Source of the DNA: Harmonia axyridis
Lineage: Eukaryota > Arthropoda > Insecta > Coleoptera > Coccinellidae
Reading direction: 5' to 3'
DNA: 64,000 bases
Assembly (NCBI RefSeq): GCF_914767665.1
Contig: NC_059506.1
Location: 19,693,825 to 19,757,824, forward strand
In this document: in pieces, positions 62,985 through 64,000 of the stretch
Layout of the letters: every line of letters starts with the position of its first letter
Position numbering within the stretch: position 1 is the first letter of the stretch
Made by a program: the position numbers and the translations under genes
Notes under the pieces: model-generated
What the model was told of the DNA's origin: nothing
Seen by the model: only the letters and a program-made list of their open reading frames with translations
Databases searched by the model: none

Positions 62985-63502
62985 AGTTGTAGGAAATAGT
63001 ATATTGTGCAACAAGTGGGGAAAGTCCAACATTTCTCGCGAGTGTGGAAGTTTGTGGCAAGAGCCTGAAAGGCGAGTGCCGCAAACACACGAGCGAGAAA
63101 AGGACTTTCTCCACATGTTGCACAATATACTTTTTCGGCAACCGTCCGGGAAGTTCTCACTTCCCGGACACTTTTCCTCTGAGAAAGTATTATTTCCCGG
63201 ACTAGGCCGGAAAAGAATCATAGAATCGATAGACCGAAATAACGGCTGACAGTTCATATGAAATTAGTTGTCAAAAATTTGCATGTTTTTTGATCGCAAT
63301 CGCAATAAAATATGGAAAGCAGCGGCGATAGTGTTATTTTACATGGTTGCCGAAAAAATATTGTACGCAACACGCCCGAAAATGGTTTTTTTGGACACAC
63401 AGACTTCCAGGACTCGCTTACGCTCTTCCTGGAATTTTGTCTATTCGTCCAAAAAAACCTTATTTTCCGGACTTGTAACGTAAATTACTATTTCCTACAA
63501 CT
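62985..63502. mobile_element. Multi-hairpin foldback element (about 518 bp)
   Basis: Outer inverted ends agttgtaggaaatagta (62985-63001) and tactatttcctacaact (63486-63502). Inside are three hairpins in a row: gtatattgtgcaaca..gtggggaaagtcc with ggactttctccacatgttgcacaatatac (about 62999-63134); gtccgggaagt with acttcccggac (about 63147-63172); and ggtttttttggac..agac..ccagga with tcctgg..gtct..gtccaaaaaaacc (about 63382-63463). No transposase. A nonautonomous foldback/MITE. Confidence 0.75.
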
Positions 63503-63681
63503 ATAAAAATTTCAATAATTCGAGTAATATCGATATTTTTACTCTTACATATTTCGATAAATTTCGATAGTGTCAGAAAATATCGAAAGCTGATTTTCCC
63601 TTTCCCTAAATCAAACTAGTAATGAATTGCGCAGGTGCACATTTCGTATCCAATCCCGTTAGTCGTGTACTTGTTTGAGTA

Positions 63682-63719
63682 CATAAAGGTACAGGTACGC
63701 TAACTAGTTTAGTATCAGT
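63682..63719 (+). promoter_or_regulatory. Possible core promoter: TATA-like box and TCAGT initiator
   Basis: CATAAAG at 63682-63688 lies about 35 bp before the A of TCAGT (63715-63719), the usual arthropod initiator. The ATG of the exon below follows 47 bp downstream. Confidence 0.4.
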
Positions 63720-63763
63720 TTGACAGTGTTGAAAGCAGAGCAGTAAATTTTGAAGCCGAAAAG

Positions 63764-63825
63764 ATGTCTTTAGACCATCTATATGAATTCAACTTCGAAA
63801 AGTTGTACAACGATTGTACAGAAAG
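63764..63825 (+). CDS. Probable first coding exon of a host gene (partial)
   Basis: ATG in an A-rich context (gaaaagATGTC) opens MSLDHLYEFNFEKLYNDCTE, ending at a donor GAAAG|GTAATG (63825/63826). There are 62 coding bases, so the intron interrupts a codon after two bases. The next exon is outside the window. Unlike nearby sequences it has balanced codon use and a promoter-like region. Family unknown. Confidence 0.5.
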
Positions 63826-64000
63826 GTAATGCTTTTACATCATTTTTTTCTTTAAGTATTTTTGAAACGATATAATCAAATTTTATCTTTAGTTTCTGAA
63901 TGTTTCGTTCTTATAAAGAAATTTTTGTTCAATAATTGTTTTGAAATGAACAATAACCATATTGTACCTACAAACAGTGAATTAATATGTACTTTTTTTT

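Overview
The window looks like repeat-dense, AT-rich chromosomal DNA from an insect. Evidence for a eukaryotic insect-type genome is the content: many non-LTR retrotransposons (LINEs), a Dong/R4-type element next to TAA runs, a mariner transposase, an OTU-type Helitron, a Ty3/Gypsy element, short introns with GT..AG borders, and an arthropod-like first exon at the right edge. The order cannot be fixed from this window. No ordinary complete host gene is evident; almost everything recognisable is mobile or tandem DNA.

Region 1 (1-8416) is a satellite array with a dimeric unit of about 357 bp (two diverged half-units of about 178 bp). It is interrupted by LINE fragments and by a small noncoding LTR element (6982-7799) that carries two hammerhead-ribozyme motifs 689 nt apart, a tRNA-Trp-type primer binding site, a polypurine tract and a tRNA-like A/B-box promoter: an insect counterpart of the retrozymes known from plants. 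Region 2 (8417-13996) holds an RT fragment and a nearly complete but mutated LINE with an ATT-repeat tail.

Region 3 (13997-33473) is a four-deep nest with base-exact borders: a Dong-like LINE copy (14255-33473) is split by a TA-flanked TIR DNA transposon (15948-33207), which is split by an apparently intact Ty3/Gypsy element (16140-31500, 1383-bp LTRs), whose right LTR is split by an intact Helitron (23739-31009) encoding a 1742-residue OTU-Rep-helicase protein. Gag and pol are joined by a textbook -1 frameshift signal.

Region 4 (33474-42950) is a minus-strand LINE split by a 5.4-kb DNA element (35447-40880) with 33-bp TIRs, a 4-bp ATTT duplication and subterminal repeats. That element contains a tyrosine-recombinase pseudogene flanked by its own inverted repeats, and a broken gene of the DUF7869 family, itself hit by a LINE and by a long-TIR MITE. 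Removing each insertion restores the reading frame at its site. The arrangement suggests that DUF7869 proteins are transposases or transposon cargo.

Region 5 (43381-64000) has a second, long-ORF Dong-like LINE between TAA runs, a further LINE with an altered catalytic motif, remnants of Copia, mariner, a LINE endonuclease and an R4/Dong-like endonuclease next to an AT microsatellite, two small spliced-gene-like remnants, a foldback element, and at 63764 the probable first coding exon of a host gene that continues beyond the window.
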